Shown here one piece after another: positions 62,968-64,000 of a stretch of DNA of 64,000 bases. Within the stretch, counting starts at the first letter, position 1. Each line of letters starts with the position of its first letter. The stretch is from Alphaproteobacteria bacterium. Lineage in GTDB: Bacteria; Pseudomonadota; Alphaproteobacteria; Sphingomonadales; Emcibacteraceae. The stretch spans positions 90,916 through 154,915 of the forward strand of contig JAUIDN010000005.1 in NCBI GenBank assembly GCA_030428615.1, read 5' to 3'. Position numbers and translations under genes: made by a program. The notes below the pieces were generated by a model. It made no database searches. It was not told where the DNA came from and saw nothing but the letters and a program-made list of their open reading frames with translations.

Positions 62968-63780
62968 ATGAAACAGTTTAAGTCGTATAAAACTTTCCTT
63001 AAAATATTGATTACGGGGTGCTTGCAATCTCTTTTCTTATTCACAAATACACATGCACAAGAAAATGAAGGCAGGTTGCAGAAAGGACTTTTTAATGCTC
63101 AAGCGACTAGCGTCGACACACTCGGGCAAGAATTAGCGACTAGCTATTCAAAGTTTCTCAAAAAAGATGAGTTATTTAGTTGGGAAGTTTTTGTGCCGTC
63201 TAACTATGATTTCAATTCTCCACCTGGAGTACTTGTTTATCATAGTAGGGATAATGACCCACAACTTTCTAAAGAATGGCAAGCCCTACTAGAAGAAAAG
63301 AACTTGATTTGGATTGCGACGAAGAACCAGCATAAAAGCAAAGCTAGCAGACATGTTAAATGGAATATAATTGGCGTTATGTCGTTACAGTATCTCATGA
63401 AATTATATAACATAGATACAAATAGATTATATGTATCCGGGCAACAAGAAGGTGGAGAAGTAGCAAGTGTAAGCGCTCGTGTTTACTCTGAAATATTTAG
63501 TGGAGCTATATATATTAATTGCAAACCGGAATTAATAACGGACAAAGTGAATAAGCTGTCTAGACCAGAACTCATAGAAAGAATGTTTGAACATAGATAC
63601 TCTTTTGTATCTGATATTAAAAATAAATCAGCAAAAGCAATGAGGAAAGTAGAAGAGAGATACAATTCGGTGGGTATAAAAGATACACAGTATCTCGAAA
63701 TTCAGAACCAATATGAAGAAGCACGAATTGATGTTTCTATTTTACGCAGGGCTCTTGATTTTATTGATGCCAAAGAATAA
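62968..63780 (+). CDS. Secreted alpha/beta-hydrolase-like protein lacking the nucleophile serine
   Basis: It has 270 residues from the ATG at 62968 (GGGGACATC upstream). The track's 76-residue extension crosses the repeat and is not credible. A signal peptide ends at THAQ (residue about 34). The rest resembles the esterase/PHB-depolymerase-like fold: FVPSNYDFNSPPGVLVYH, WQALLEEKNLIWIAT, YNIDTNRLYVSGQQEGGEVA. The nucleophile elbow GxSxGG reads GQQEGG, with Gln for Ser, so ordinary hydrolase activity is not expected. The gene is visibly more AT-rich than its neighbours and lies between inverted repeats, which points to horizontal acquisition. Confidence 0.7.
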   Translation: MKQFKSYKTFLKILITGCLQSLFLFTNTHAQENEGRLQKGLFNAQATSVDTLGQELATSYSKFLKKDELFSWEVFVPSNYDFNSPPGVLVYHSRDNDPQLSKEWQALLEEKNLIWIATKNQHKSKASRHVKWNIIGVMSLQYLMKLYNIDTNRLYVSGQQEGGEVASVSARVYSEIFSGAIYINCKPELITDKVNKLSRPELIERMFEHRYSFVSDIKNKSAKAMRKVEERYNSVGIKDTQYLEIQNQYEEARIDVSILRRALDFIDAKE

Positions 63781-63799
63781 ATTTACGCCTAACAAACGT

Positions 63800-63812
63800 C
63801 CGCTTTGGGTCG
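63800..63812 (+). repeat. Right copy of the short inverted repeat
   Basis: CCGCTTTGGGTCG lies 19 bases after the stop of the accessory gene and is the exact reverse complement of the left copy. It sits in a small imperfect dyad (GTCCGC...GCAGAC, 63798-63821). The rest of 63813-63865 holds nothing that I can name. Confidence 0.6.
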
Positions 63813-63865
63813 AACGCAGACACTCCGTTGAATAGTTATTAATCGTTATACATAAACCGGCAATT

Positions 63866-64000
63866 TCAATTCTTGTTGTTTCTAACTAACCGAAGTAACG
63901 TCCCAATCACTGCCATAAAAATAGGACGACTTTTACACATTAACTTATAACTATAGTTTTTTACTTTTCTTTTCTCTTCAGCATCAACGTCTTTTGAATG
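63866..64000 (-). CDS. Possible C-terminal end of a minus-strand ORF running off the window
   Basis: From the right edge, the minus strand stays open for 44 codons (HSKDVDAEEKRKVKNYSYKL... to ...LLRLVRNNKN) before a TGA at 63866-63868. A basic N-terminal part and a short hydrophobic stretch (PIFMAVIGTLL) are visible. The region is AT-rich and the open stretch short, so it could be chance; no family is recognisable. Confidence 0.25.
   Translation of the reverse strand, partial: HSKDVDAEEKRKVKNYSYKLMCKSRPIFMAVIGTLLRLVRNNKN

Noticed and set aside
63787-63835. A possible integron attC site after the accessory gene (GCCTAAC ... GTTGAAT)
   Set aside because: Each end fits the loose RYYYAAC/GTTRRRY pattern, but the two arms match at only 3 of 7 positions as complements and the inner stem is poor. 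No integrase or neighbouring cassette is visible, so I call it a dispersed repeat instead.

Overview
The window looks like chromosomal DNA of a marine-type alphaproteobacterium of fairly low GC content. The evidence is the housekeeping run at the right end (pdxH, a glycine-zipper lipoprotein, a DnaJ-like co-chaperone, yihY, fabI, aroC), the many Kordiimonadales/Emcibacterales-like accessory genes, and tightly packed operons with ATGA/TAATG overlaps. The taxonomic placement is an inference from gene content only. No rRNA, tRNA, CRISPR array, insertion sequence or phage gene was seen, and no gap between genes exceeds 300 bases.

Left part (1-9 kb). The 3' end of a reductive-dehalogenase-like Fe-S protein is followed by a CvfB-type S1 protein. 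Next is an arginine/citrulline-to-proline block on the minus strand: an amidinotransferase-family hydrolase of CtlX type, ornithine cyclodeaminase, and a fused substrate-binding/permease ABC protein. An Lrp/AsnC regulator is divergent from this block across a perfect 13-bp inverted repeat. The matching OpuC-like ATPase sits apart, directly behind an NtrY/NtrC-like two-component pair.

Central part (9-29 kb). This is the most striking region. A textbook sigma-54 promoter with overlapping enhancer-like palindromes lies between the sigma-54 response regulator and a long plus-strand cluster. That cluster has one HlyD-type adaptor, one MacB/LolD-type ATPase and six consecutive paralogous permeases of about 810-827 residues, each with two FtsX modules. 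A divergent gamma-glutamyltransferase-family protein and a lipoprotein amidohydrolase follow and may belong to the same unit. I infer an envelope-stress-induced exporter or extraction machine with one shared ATPase and interchangeable permeases.

Middle-right part (29-51 kb). This holds an acyltransferase-like membrane protein, a patatin/outer-membrane-barrel fusion, a PLP aminotransferase, and a small minus-strand cluster (AurF-like diiron protein, MddA-like methanethiol methyltransferase, small ORF). Two tandem CadC-like winged-helix/TPR regulators follow, the second broken by a one-base frameshift. Then come an M20 amidohydrolase, a cysteine synthase-glutaredoxin fusion, two tandem NhaC antiporters, a large Asp-box (BNR) repeat protein and a ThrE-like exporter.

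Right part (51-64 kb). This holds nadA-nadC, an EamA transporter, an SDR, a YffB-like protein, a CDF transporter and the housekeeping run above, then a MscS channel with a LapA-domain protein. At the far right an AT-rich, secreted alpha/beta-hydrolase-like gene has lost its nucleophile serine. It is bracketed by inverted copies of a short repeat, which suggests recent acquisition.
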